Source: Vanessa cardui (taxonomy: Eukaryota; Arthropoda; Insecta; Lepidoptera; Nymphalidae). From it: a stretch of 64,000 bases of DNA. The notes under the pieces are model-generated. The model made no database searches, was not told the DNA's origin, and saw only the letters and a program-made list of their open reading frames with translations. The translations under genes were made by a program, and so were the position numbers. Location: positions 2,914,001-2,978,000 of the forward strand of contig NC_061131.1 of NCBI RefSeq assembly GCF_905220365.1, given 5' to 3'. Shown piece by piece: positions 46,091 to 57,491 of this stretch. Every line of letters begins with the position of its first letter. Within the stretch, counting starts at the first letter, position 1.

Positions 46091-46469
46091 GTACAGTTTA
46101 CTGAAAAAAAAAGATAATTCTGAGCTATAACTGTCACAATCACACCAAACATACATATCGTCAAACATACTATACGTTTATGCAAGCAAATGACACAATC
46201 TCATCTAATCTATTTATAAATGTCATTTAACAGAAAAATACATGACAATTTTGTCGGAGACATCAATCTGCGGAGAGCACTACAATCATAAACGATTTCT
46301 GTATTAGCAAGCAATGTCTTTATATAATCTCATCGCCATTAACAATAGCCTGTGATTTAAAACAAACCGTCCATCGAATGAAATGGGATACATAGTATTA
46401 TCGTAGTTATGAATGGCAATGGCATAATATGTATGTACTCATACAATTGTTACACGTGGAGTTTTAGGG
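46091..46469. other. AT-rich non-coding stretch
   Basis: Nothing recognised. Confidence 0.5.
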
Positions 46470-46584
46470 GCTAGTCAGTTCATATGAAATTTTGTCAATA
46501 TCGATGAAGTGGTTAGGTTGTGAAAGAGCCACAGAAAGATAGATAGACTTTTTGTCGTATTTATAATAATAGTATAGATAAATA
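46470..46584 (-). mobile_element. Non-autonomous Helitron-like 5' part
   Basis: ATATCGATGAAGTGGTTAGG, then TTTATAATAATAGTATAGA, the complement of the TCTATACTAATATT start. Confidence 0.65.
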
Positions 46585-46687
46585 AATGGTAGCCAGTAAA
46601 TACTAATGATTTATAAACATAAATTAAGCACATGAATATTTAGTTATTCTTGTCCAGGTCAATTCACTGTACTTATTAAAATTTTCC

Positions 46688-46724
46688 GATTTCTAGCCAA
46701 TGGATGATCCATTGGTTAGAAATC
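46688..46724. repeat. 17-bp-stem hairpin
   Basis: GATTTCTAGCCAATGGA, loop TGA, then its complement with one mismatch. Confidence 0.9.
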
Positions 46725-47212
46725 ATGAAACGAATGGATAAACTGCCATACATACATATATTCGTAGGTACCTACACGTTGATACGTGATAACTTTCGAC
46801 GAATTATTTAATGGCATGAAAAAATATCTTAGCAATAGATATTGCGTAAAACTTAGAACAAAAACACTAGCAGTCATCTTTGTATATACTTGTTGGAATT
46901 ATTTAGTCCTATCATTATCATTTTAAAGTTAAATACTTTGTTAAAGTCATATTTTAAGAGAGCAAAAAATGTTTTTTTTTTTTTTAAGTTTAATAAAATT
47001 TTGTACGGACAAGAGTTATTCTTTATTCTTTAAACATAAGTAAAACATTATGTTTGCCGGTAAAATAACTATTGCTTTGTTTTAAGAACAAGAACACCAC
47101 AGAATATAGCAGCGCATGAAAACATTTTATAGATGTAATTCCAGTTCAGCCAGTATGTAATCATTTTTGAAAAAGGTAAATAGTTGAAAAGAGGTTTTAT
47201 GTTTGATAGTGT
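46725..47212. other. AT-rich non-coding stretch
   Basis: A T run near 46971; nothing else. Confidence 0.5.
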
Positions 47213-47450
47213 TTCATCCAAGCCCGTCTGGCTAGATACCATCTTTTCATCAAACAATCTACCGCCAAACAGAAATGCTTAGATATTTTAAATTTCGAAC
47301 GAGCTAGTTTAAGCCTGTAGTTACTAGTTACTCTGTGTTACTCTGTAGTACTATCATGTGCCTGTGTACAAGAGACATAACAACTTAGTTCCCACGGATG
47401 GTGATGCATGGCGATGTGTGGTGGTTAATCTTTCTTGTAACCGCCTGAAT
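47213..47450 (+). mobile_element. Rep-L relic
   Basis: CATCCAAGCCCGTCTGGCTA, AATCTACCGCCAAACAG and AACTTAGTTCCCACGGATGG lie in Rep-L order, much changed. GTTACTCTGT and GTTACTCTGTAGT repeats sit inside. Confidence 0.65.
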
Positions 47451-48612
47451 ATTAAAAAATGACTTGACCAATATAGTCCAGGGAGTATAAAGTATAATCA
47501 CCCAGTATACAACGTAGTACAGGAGACATCAATAACAGCACTTAAATACGTCATTACAGTTATAATTATACTGTAACTCGATACTTTACCTACGATTTAT
47601 GTGACGTATACTAGTTCTATCAAAACAAGCGATATTTTTTTAAGTAATCGAGTTATATTATGTAAAATTAACGCAAGTATAAAGACCGTAACGCGTTGCG
47701 AATGCACACGTGTCTGATCGTGATAAAAATATTTTAATTTACCAGCTTTTTGAAATGGTATGAAGATAACATTCGAAATGGGTCTTTAAGGATTCGAAAT
47801 AGTCCAATGAAATGGTTTGAACCTTAAAGTGAGTATAACACTTTTAATTTAATGTATTGCATAACCGTATAAGATATTACATACACACACATAAACGTTT
47901 TTGAAAAACGGAACAAATTTCACACACACAACACAAAGTAAGTGTGTTGTTTTCGCGTCTTTTATAGTCAGCTATTATGAAATTTACAGTTAGGGGTACG
48001 GAAAATTACTTTCAGTAACAAACACCTCCCCACCCCTTTTGACATATGAGCCAAACCACACTGAGAAGTTAGTGGTATCATAATTTTATATATAGTTACT
48101 AATATGATAACTTTATAATGTCCTCCTAAACGATTTTTCTCCGTTTTATGACAGATATTATAACACATATTTAGTGTTTGTGTGTGTGTGTGTGTGCGCT
48201 TATGAAAAATAATACCTCAATCTGAGTTGTCAGAAGAGGCAAAAGATAACGATGCACAAATGTTATGAAGAAAACAAACTATTATAAAGCCGAAAGACAA
48301 AATTATCATTTTTGTAATTAAATATATATATATTTAACATGTGTTTTGCATATCTATTAATAATGAACTTATGTTCATAAGGTATTTAAATATCAACCAG
48401 TGGTATTTATTAAATACTTTAAATCTGAATAAGGCTTCAATTTTATACGTTGTTTGTAGTTGTACTAAAACAACTAAAATATACAGACAGTTATCGTACT
48501 AAGCCTTGGTCGTAGTCAAACGAGAAACACGCCTTTAATCATTTAAAATATAATACCTATTCGAAATGTAAAATAGGGTTTTGAATAACTAAAGTATAAT
48601 ACAACTATTTTT
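47451..48612. other. AT-rich non-coding stretch with a TG run
   Basis: A (TG)9 run lies at 48179-48196. A GTAAGTGTGTTG/CACACACAACAC neighbourhood lies at about 47920-47950. No gene. Confidence 0.5.
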
Positions 48613-48706
48613 ATCATCATCACCAGCCCTTTTTTGTCCACAAATGGACATAGGCCTCTTCAAGTGCACGCCACTGTGGTCTCAGGCTACTCGCTGCCAG
48701 CTCCTA
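48613..48706 (-). mobile_element. RTE-type LINE 3' tail
   Basis: The complement of the 28338-28451 tail, with (ATC)n at the left and TGGACATAGGCCTCTTCAAG inside. No clear target duplication. Confidence 0.75.
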
Positions 48707-48737
48707 TCTGCTGCCTTTTATACTATAGATATATTTT

Positions 48738-48984
48738 TTATGCTATAGGTTTGCGGACGAACATATGAGCCAACTGATGGTGAGTGGTTACCAAAAATGT
48801 ACAATAAATATTAACCATTCCTTATATCACCGAAACGCAAGCAGCCTTGGGAACTAAGATGGTATCTGACTCACTCATCTTTCAAATCGAAACATAACAA
48901 TACCAAGTACAATTGTTTGGCGGTAGAATATCTTTAGAATGGGTGGTATCCCAGATGGGCTTGCACGAGTCCCTACCACCAAGT
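48738..48984 (-). mobile_element. Rep-L copy, near full length
   Basis: GGACGAACATATGAGCCAAC to GGGCTTGCACGAGTCCCTAC on the plus strand, all blocks present. It starts about 30 bp after the RTE tail. The 69-codon ORF here is incidental. Confidence 0.85.
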
Positions 48985-49377
48985 AATTCATCAAGACTAT
49001 TGAGTTACGGTCTATAAAATTAAGAAATAAAGTAAACAATACCGTATTAGGAATCGTCAGGATATTTATTTTGAAGTCAATCACATTACGCGTCGCCCTT
49101 TTATCAACATAACAAATATATAAATAATCGGCAATAAATTTATTATATATAGTGTTTGTACATAAGAGCTTAACACGTACGATCTTACAAAATCGAAATT
49201 ATCATGTTGTTATATAATCTTATAATATATTACAAACACGTAGACAAATATTTTACATATGTAAATATATCCCTTATCGTATGAATTACGATGGTGACAA
49301 ACTGCTTTTAAGCTTTTTGTTTAAAATTGAATAACATAAAAGGCATATAGAATACAACGGTGAGTTCTTGAATCCTA

Positions 49378-49596
49378 AAAAAAGAGGCAAATGAGCCAAC
49401 CAATGATATGTGGTCACCAACGCCCACAGACGTTGGCACTGTTAGAAAATTTATACATTCTTACATCTCCAATGCGCCACCAACCTTGGGTTACATTGAG
49501 TCACTCACCCGTCAAAGCCAAACAAACTATTACAAAGTACCATGGCTTGATTGTAGATTACACGACGAGCTCGCACAAAACCCTATCACCATGTGA
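49378..49596 (-). mobile_element. Rep-L copy, worn
   Basis: GGCAAATGAGCCAACCAATG, CAATGCGCCACCAACCTTGG and CTCGCACAAAACCCTATCAC on the plus strand. The ORFs listed here are products of the repeat. Confidence 0.8.
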
Positions 49597-51034
49597 ATTG
49601 AAGGTGAATTTTGGAAAACCACTTAAACGCCAATTGCCTTTTCATTTTAACTTTTATCTGTTCAGAGAAATTCTTCGATAAAACAGTACCTGCCTCAATA
49701 TAAACATGTTAGTTTACATTGTCAGGATACCCGTTAAAACATTTGTAAAATAAATGTAAAGATAATTCAATGATCGCTAAAAATGCCAAGGTTGTTAGGC
49801 GGTATTTAGTGTAATAATTGCAATAATTTACCAATGTACACACGATAATACCTTAACTATTAATATTCTAATTTACAACGTTGTAATACAAAGAAATAAA
49901 TAATAAACATTTATCAGTAAAAAATAATTTTGATTGACCAATCGGAACCCGTTTTTTCATTCGGAAATTCGTCAAAGTTATATATATATTATGTTTATTA
50001 TTATATGTTTTCACATTCGACGACTTTTTCTAATTAATTTCCAAGATTCAGATCAATTTTATTTTTTATTCTTACGATATTCAAATAGCCATTCTTTCTA
50101 GAATTATCACAAAATTTCACGTAATAAAGTACAGAAAAAATGTAAGTCCCTAATTATCAATAATTAATCTAAGCCTTTTTTCTATCAGCAGATTATTGAG
50201 CCACTATCTTATTCACGCATCAAATAACTACAATACATCCCGTTTACTTAACGATCACTTAATGTAACTACATTTGTACTTATTAGTGTAAAAGGCCCAA
50301 ATAGATCGTTTACAGCTAACATTTTAACACATACCGATAAATCAAATACAGCTGACAAGGAAAGCCACTTCCATACCGAGTAAAACGCACTAAAAATAAC
50401 ACGTCGAACATATTTCAACCTTATACGTTTAAGATAGAGTTCATTTCGGAAAGCGTTTAAAAAAAAATCTAGCATAAATTTATTTGAAAAAAATGTCCAA
50501 ATTGAGACCGTATATATAATTTCATAGATAATGTTTTAGACTGGCTTGAAATTCGATCAGTAGTGCAGACTAGACAACCTTGGTACACTCACTTTTGTAA
50601 CTAAGGGCTTTTAAACAGGAACGTTGTTGCGTTAATACGCTTGGATTTTTTTCTATCAGATAAAAATTAGGTTCCCTTATTAGTATTAAGTTCGCTTATA
50701 AGGTAAGATTATATGTTTTTGCATACTGTTTCTGTTTCATTACTGTTAGAATTTAATAATGCTGTCTTAGAAAACTTTTTTGGATTTTAACCGAATATTT
50801 AATAGCCATCACCATTGACCTATTATCTGCTTAATTGATTTTTACAAATATTTCTATACAATGCGTTGGAGGCGTGTGAATACATGAGACAGTGCGAATT
50901 TCACGTCATTACTTACTTTGTTATATACCTTTACTGGGGTCATTTTTGATTAACTCCTAAACTTGTAATCGTACGTCTCATGTGCCTTAAAAATGATCAG
51001 TAAATTCAACCTTAAAAGTCTACCATATTACAGT
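49597..51034. other. AT-rich non-coding stretch
   Basis: Nothing recognised. Confidence 0.5.
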
Positions 51035-51235
51035 CTTTTAAGGTAGGTAGTAGTGCACATATGCAAGCCCGTCCGAGTAATTCCTCGTCATATATTCCTC
51101 AGATACAGAACAATATTTAGCTTTATCGCGATTTGAATAATTATTGAACCAGTGTAAGTTGACACAGGGCATCTCAGCTCGCAAAGACCACTGAAGATAT
51201 TAAGCCAATTCTATGAATGCCAGTGATTACCTACG
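51035..51235 (+). mobile_element. Rep-L relic
   Basis: GGTAGTAGTGCACATATGCA and AGCCCGTCCGAGTAATTCCT match the Rep-L start, and CCAGTGTAAGTTGACACAGG follows. Heavily decayed. Confidence 0.5.
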
Positions 51236-51487
51236 GATATTACAAAAAATAGAATATTCTTTAAATCGTTTAATTTTTTCCCCATATTGACATTTTTTCA
51301 ATGCAATGCGCAATGTGCAAACATTTATATTACCTTTATGAAATTTAATAAGTTATGGCTAATTCTATTTCACCTTGTTTTTATATTGTAGGAACGCGTG
51401 GAATTCTCGTTTAACATTATTAATTGCAAATAATTGAACATTACATACTAAAACTCTGTGAAGTCGTTAAAATTATTGTAATATTTG

Positions 51488-51562
51488 AAGCGTCAACAAC
51501 TCAGTGGTATATCTGCTGACTAGCGATATAGTAGACGCAGGTTTGAATCAGAAGCCCAGCCA
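51488..51562 (+). mobile_element. tRNA-like SINE head of another type
   Basis: CAACTCAGTGGTATATCTGC resembles an A box and CGCAGGTTTGAATCAGAAGC a B box, 40 bp apart. It lacks a foldable acceptor stem, so it is not a tRNA gene. Confidence 0.45.
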
Positions 51563-53761
51563 TGTTATAATTAATTCTATTAAATTGAAACTTTATAAAG
51601 TTTTTTCTGTTATATAGTTTTTTCCGTTCACGAGTGAACGTTCCGACTACGCGTAATAAGTTGCGTGGGATTCCTCTCCCATAATTATTTCGAAAGAAAT
51701 TTAAATAGCAAGCTAGAAGCTAGTGTGATATTAACTGAAGATTTTGTTTAATATTATAAGTATATAAAGTTATAAGTTTATTTTCATAACAAAATATTGA
51801 AAACCTTATGTAAATAAGCCTGGAATGATGGCAAAAATGCTACCATTTTCCCGTTGAATCACAATTTCGATCAACTGGGCAAAAAATTAACCAGCGCTCT
51901 TGTTATACTTTTAATGAAGTTTTTTACACTACGCACACTCCAAAAAGTTTAATTGTTAAAGCTTGCATTGCAATAACGCCTCATTTTTATTTAATTAGGA
52001 TTTATTTATTTCTTTGATAGAATATAAATATATATTATTCATTAAGGAACATGTAACTAGTAATTGTGATTATAACATGTTATTTAAGAGAATTAGATTA
52101 CGCTGGAAAATTTACAGGAAAATAAAGAATAACAAAACAAAATTAATTACTTATTAAGAACTATGTAAACAAAAAAATTAAAACGATTTCCTCGAATTAA
52201 CTTAGTCTGATTGTTTTCCATCAATACGTCATGCCTTAAGCCCTATTTCTACAAACACACATACAGAAAAATATCAACTATAAATCTAAGAAAAATAGTA
52301 TGTCATAGAATAACTTTTAGAACCCCAAAAAAATTATACTTCGCTGAAATATCATCTGACTTTTCTACTGAAATTAGACACTAGCTTTACCTAAATAAAT
52401 TCAAACGACGAACAAATTTGTATATTTAAAACAAAAAGTAAATCTTTTGAAATTGGATTACGTTTTTATAATAATCTTACGATGCGTTACAGGCTCTCGT
52501 CGAGACAGCCTAGAATACTAATTCTTTCTGCTCTGCTTATTATGGAATTTAGATATACAAACCGACGATTGAGTAAATGTTTGAGAAATACGTTCTAATT
52601 ACTATAACAGGCTTTGATATTGTAATAAAAAGAATTATGAAATACGTAAGGGCAAACGGACCTAGACCTGTAAGAATAACCGGCAGTTTATTCTTTCTAA
52701 GAAATGGGACTGAAAGGCTGTCAGGCAAACTATTAATACTTAGATCATACATTTTGTGTACCTCTTCATATATAATGCAAGAAGTATAAAATAGTATTAC
52801 TTGTGTGTGCTTACCCTTCAACGCAACACATTGATAAAAAATACTCATTATTGAAACCTAAAAAATCCATTAAAGGTAATAAAAACTTTAAATAAAAAAC
52901 CGTCTATTTTTAATTGATACGGAAACACTTGATGTACATTAATGGATCTACTCATATTTAAATGTGTGCAAAATACAAGTAATTTTTTTATTATCATATT
53001 TAATATATCCATTATGGAATGATTGGTAAGTATACGTTTTTTTTTTCATTATATACTTCGCGAATTATGAGCACAGTGCCGATAAACTGTTGCTGAATTT
53101 TTCGACCATTAAATATTCCCGGTAAAATCTTGTCAGCATTACATTGCTGTGCCTTGAAAAAGTTGTTCTTATGCGCGATCTCTCTTCTTATTTGTAGATT
53201 TGTCATGCAGTCGAATTATGAGAGCGCCTTTGTGTGTATATCATATTTAGAACTATAACAACTACTAAGATTATTAAACTAATACTAAAAGTAAGGCAAA
53301 TGTAGCCAGAATTTGTTAATTAGAAGGTACTATTCCCAACTATAGTAATGAATTGCATTCAGAAATACAACAATTTATGCTAAATAGAACGATCCTGATA
53401 CGAGCTAGATATCGAAGCCTTATCATTCTCATTTTTGTATTCAACTTATTTAAAATTTTGAGGTTATTGAATTTATAATGATAGCACAAAAGTTGTATCC
53501 TAAATCTTAAAGTTACAATTCTACCATTTATGAATTGAACACACTTATATTTATTTATCCACGGTTTGTCAGTCATTCATCATTTCCAATTCAACATAAA
53601 AGATAAAATTTTAAATTAAAATTATATCTAAATATTTATTTATTTATATATTTAAAGGAGAACATGAAATTGTATGAAACTGTCGAAGCATTCAGTCTAT
53701 AGCGATGTATGCACAAAGGTATTAACAAGTTATATTTGGATCTCTTGTCGTCAGAAAATAA
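51563..53761. other. AT-rich non-coding stretch
   Basis: No gene or repeat recognised. The ORFs at 52549-52848 and 52577-52789 overlap on opposite strands and are unsupported. Confidence 0.45.
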
Positions 53762-53968
53762 ATAAATATTGGACAACACCACATACATTACTCTGATCCC
53801 AATGTAAGCTAAAGCACTTTTGCTATGGAAAATCAGAAGTAACCCTACCACAAACACCTAGACCCAAGACCCAACTCTACATCGACTCGTCCGGGATTGA
53901 AGCCGGGACTTCAGAGTGGCGTACCAGTAAAAACCAGTATACACACTACTCGACTACGGAGGTTGTTG
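53762..53968 (-). mobile_element. SINE-2 copy, worn
   Basis: ATTACTCTGATCCCAATGTA and CATCGACTCGTCCGGGATTG on the plus strand; the head GTAGTCGAGTAGTGTGT is on the minus strand. About 20 bp are lost in the body. Confidence 0.8.
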
Positions 53969-54404
53969 TAAATGAATTAAAATAGTTTAAAATAAATTCC
54001 CATGTAATAAAATCTCGGTGGCTATTTTGTCTCGTTCATATTCCATACAAGTTTGAAAGCACTGACAATAAGACCATTGTAGAGTCGCCGGCGTTACGTC
54101 ACGCCCGGTGAAAGTAAAACAGATCGCTCTAAGCCTCTTGTCCCTTTGTAGCTGGTTGAGTGTGTTTTAAATATATTAAGAGATTGTATAAAAATATTGT
54201 GAAGCGACTCACGTAAACACAGCTTCATTGATGGTAGCTTAGACTTATTAATATATTTAAAAATAATTTGATTCGATTTAAGTTAACCAATATTGACTGT
54301 TGATCAAAATTAAGCAAAATCCTAATTCGATATTGAATGCATAATAAATCCAAATATTCGATTTAACAGGTCGATCGACAAATAGAGCCTATGCAAGCAA
54401 GCAA
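53969..54404. other. Non-coding stretch with a GC-richer patch
   Basis: At 54080-54115 a CpG-containing patch holds TTACGTCA (54094-54101), an ATF/CREB-type site. No frame. A regulatory role is only a suggestion. Confidence 0.35.
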
Positions 54405-54553
54405 AAGTAAAGTAAAATTAAAGTAAAGTAAATTTATCATCTGAGCACAGAAGCGTGATGATACAAAATGAGCACATGAAACTCAGTAGATTTGAATCTA
54501 CAATATTTGGTCGAGGTCTACATATTCTATCTACTGAGCCATCACAGCTTTTA
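54405..54553 (-). mobile_element. SINE-3 (tRNA-derived)
   Basis: On the minus strand: GTGATGGCTCAGTAGATAGA (A box), GTAGATTCAAATCTAC (B box), then a body ending in a TTTACTTTACTTT-type tail. Confidence 0.6.
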
Positions 54554-54882
54554 ACAACCAACATACCTTAGAATATTGTTTTAAAAAAGTTTATATCTTT
54601 ACGTAAAAGGAATTTCAACGAGGACAATGTTGTAAAATAAAATTTATAATTATGAAATAACTTTTAAAAAGGCATAAAACATATAAACTGTCCGCCATTG
54701 TTATCAGATTAAGTCGATAGGTACAGATTACTTGATATAGTGTTCAGGATATATTGCAAAAAAGGTTGTAGGCGGAGATACGCTATCTCTACCTCAGAAC
54801 ATCGACTATAATAAAAGTGACATCCACAACAGAAAACATCTCTGAAGCGATGAACGACTAAAATACCATAATATAATACCTA

Positions 54883-55154
54883 CTTGGTGGTAGAGCTTTG
54901 TGCAAGCCCGTCTGGGTAGGTACCACTCACTCATCAGTTATTCTACCGCCAAATAACAGTACTCAGTATTGTCGTGTTCCGGTTTGAAGGGTGAGTTAGC
55001 CAGTGTAACTACAGGCACAAGGAACATAACATATTAGTTCCCAAGGATGGTGGCACATTGACGATGTAAGGAATAGTTACAGTCATCTTGTGTATGGGTG
55101 ATGATGACCACTTACCATCAGGTGGCCCATATGCCCGTCCGCCTAACTATACGA
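54883..55154 (+). mobile_element. Rep-L, best-preserved copy
   Basis: 272 bp from CTTGGTGGTAGAGCTTTGTG through TCTACCGCCAAATAACAGTA and AACTACAGGCACAAGGAACA to TGGCCCATATGCCCGTCCGC and an A-rich end. Suitable as the family reference. Confidence 0.9.
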
Positions 55155-55251
55155 AAATAAATACATTTATGTTCACAATGCAAATGAAATGCATATAAAC
55201 GAAAACATATACTTAATATACATCCATAATTGACTCCTTATAAATATCATA

Positions 55252-55468
55252 ATTTAAATAAAACTAATTATAACGGATGAATCGCGTATATTAATTATTT
55301 TTAAACATCCCGACGTTTCGAGCACTTTGCAGTGTTCGTGGTCACGGGTAGACTGGTACCTAGAAGGTCTACCCGTGACCACGAACACTGCAAAGTGCTC
55401 GAAACGTCGGGATGTTTAAAAATAATTAATATACGCGATTCATCCGTTATAATTAGTTTTATTTAAAT
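55252..55468. repeat. Perfect palindrome, 102 bp arms
   Basis: Arms 55252-55353 and 55367-55468 are exact complements across a 13-base spacer (TGGTACCTAGAAG). Each arm is one end of the repeat family also at 28891-29026. The right unit continues past the palindrome to about 55500 (AATTTAAGACAACATT). Confidence 0.95.
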
Positions 55469-55596
55469 GTGTAATAATCGCGAAAATTTAAGACAACATT
55501 AATATCATAATTGATAAAAATATATATTATTTGAAGTTCGAAATTCAATCTTGAATTTTTATTACAATGTCTGTCCGAACTTGCTTCATTCTCAAC

Positions 55597-55620
55597 TATA
55601 TATATATATATATATATATA
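55597..55620. repeat. (TA)12 microsatellite
   Basis: Uninterrupted TA, followed by TATG-rich sequence to about 55650. Confidence 0.93.
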
Positions 55621-55863
55621 TTATGTATATGTATTATGTATATTATATATAGGTAATAGTTTATGGTAAGGGATATGATGTTGCACAAATTCGTAAACGC
55701 TAGTGCTCTCTCTATTATAATCGAAGAAGGGTACATGTACAATACGATTTTCTAATGGTTTTTCTATAGTGTTCAGGACAAACAATTTTTGATTAATAAA
55801 AAAGAAATTGATAAAACTTAACCAAACCTTTACAGCGATTTTACCGCACAATGTTTAAATTTA

Positions 55864-55965
55864 AAAAAATGTTCTTCTCTTTGACTCAAACCATATCCAT
55901 ACAAAATTTCATCTAAATCGGTGAATAAGTAACATACAAAATGACTTTTATAATATTAGTATAGA
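55864..55965 (-). mobile_element. Non-autonomous Helitron-like 5' part
   Basis: ACAAAATTTCATCTAAATCG, then TTTATAATATTAGTATAGA, the exact complement of the TCTATACTAATATTATAAA start. Confidence 0.75.
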
Positions 55966-56289
55966 GCACTAAACAATTTAACTTCCAATGTTGCATCAAC
56001 TTCGTGATTTTTTCACAAAATTTATAGAGATTAATTAATCTCGTCCAATGTCATCTCGTCAATTCAATGCCGAAGCTGTTTATATATCTTTAATACCTCT
56101 TTATGTTTAGAATATGCTACACACACATGTATATAAGATATGATTAATGACACTTCTGTCTTCATCAACACGATGTAATATGTCGCTTAGCACAAAGTAG
56201 GTTCTTGTCGGATTACTGACTGAACACGTTTATGTTCCCACCGTTAAGTTAGACTTTTCAAAGTTATAAGTAGTGTTTTTGTAAATAAG
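55966..56289. other. AT-rich non-coding stretch
   Basis: Nothing recognised. Confidence 0.5.
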
Positions 56290-56440
56290 CCATTTTATGG
56301 TGGAGTCATCTCTGTCCATATAAGAGATGATATATTGTGATTATATTACGCGTTAACCATTCCTTAAATTGCGATACCAAGCATGGGATGATGCTGTCAC
56401 ATTACTGTTGTCTATAATTACACTGGCTCACTTAGCACTA
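56290..56440 (-). mobile_element. Rep-L relic
   Basis: GTTAACCATTCCTTAAATTG, CAAGCATGGGATGATGCTGT and TACACTGGCTCACTTAG on the plus strand, in Rep-L complement order. Confidence 0.55.
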
Positions 56441-56785
56441 ATAAATTAAAACGATGACATAATTATGCAAACACAACTGTTTCCCATTGGAAAACTACTG
56501 ACAATATCATAAATAAATATGTTATAAAATGTAACTTTGTTGAATACATTTCAAATACAGTAATAAATTAATTATCAGTTATATACTCGTATTGTATTTA
56601 TAAAAATATACATCTATTATGAATAGCATCGTTCTGACTGCGAATGAATACAAAACTACGAAACTATTAATTTAAAAAAAATCTAAGTTCTATTATTAAC
56701 TTATACCTAAAACTTATACCTCGTATTCGTATTAGTTTTTGAATTGTTTATTTAATAACAAAGACAGATGATGTAGCTATAAATA
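56441..56785. other. AT-rich non-coding stretch
   Basis: Nothing recognised. Confidence 0.5.
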
Positions 56786-56889
56786 AATAAATAAAACTAT
56801 AGTTTTATTTATTGACTTGATTTGTTATATATAGTTATTATGTATACATATATATGTATACATGTATGTATACATAATAACTATATATA
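56786..56889. repeat. Two adjacent AT palindromes
   Basis: 56786-56813 is a perfect 14+14 palindrome centred in AACTATAGTT. 56826-56850 and 56865-56889 are exact 25 bp complements around a 14-base centre. Confidence 0.92.
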
Positions 56890-56972
56890 TAAAGTCAGTT
56901 TTACGATAGAGAAAAGAGCCTTCAGTTAGCAATGGATGACAAATAACTATGAAAATTTAAGAGAAAAATAAA

Positions 56973-57107
56973 TCTATAGTAATATTACAAATGTAAATGT
57001 ATATCTGCCTGTTGCTGTTTGAAGCAAGCATAGACTCAAATAAAGGACATTTATGCCTATCACCTGTCGACCGACTCCTCAAACGTGAAGCCACGGCTGG
57101 TAACTTG
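56973..57107 (+). mobile_element. Short non-autonomous Helitron, worn
   Basis: TCTATAGTAATATTACAAAT, then CTGTTTGAAGCAAGCATAGA and GTGAAGCCACGGCTGGTAA at the 3' side. The CTAG is lost. Same family as 18826-18969. Confidence 0.65.
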
Positions 57108-57180
57108 GTTATGTTCTTACGAATGTATTCCTAGAAAAGGTGATAAAGCGACGTCGTTAAGACATGCATGATTGAATTGT

Positions 57181-57480
57181 GAGCCGAGATGGCGCAGCGG
57201 TTTTGTACGCAAGCATCTTAACTGATACGGGTTAAAACCCAGACAAACACCGCTGAATATTCATGTGCTTAATTTGTGTTTATACTTCATCTCGTGCTCG
57301 GCGGTGAAGGGAAAACATCGCAGGGAAACCTGCAACCAGTTTCATAGAAATTCTACTATGTGTGTATTCCACCAACCCGCATTCGAACAGCGTGGTGGAA
57401 TATGATCCAAATTTTCTCTTCAAAGGGAGGGGAGGCCTTAGCCCAGCAATGGGAAATTTACAGGCTGTTATTGTTTTGTT
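57181..57480 (+). mobile_element. SINE-1, full length, with target duplication
   Basis: Exactly 300 bp between perfect 11 bp copies of GATTGAATTGT (57170-57180 and 57481-57491). Head GAGATGGCGCAGCGGTTTTG, end GGCTGTTATTGTTTTGTT. The 102-codon minus ORF runs through it and is not a gene. Confidence 0.95.
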
Positions 57481-57491
57481 GATTGAATTGT

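Noticed and set aside
52549..52848. 99-codon minus ORF with hydrophobic stretches
   Set aside because: AT-rich, overlaps a 70-codon ORF on the other strand, no motif, no splice context; this length is expected by chance.
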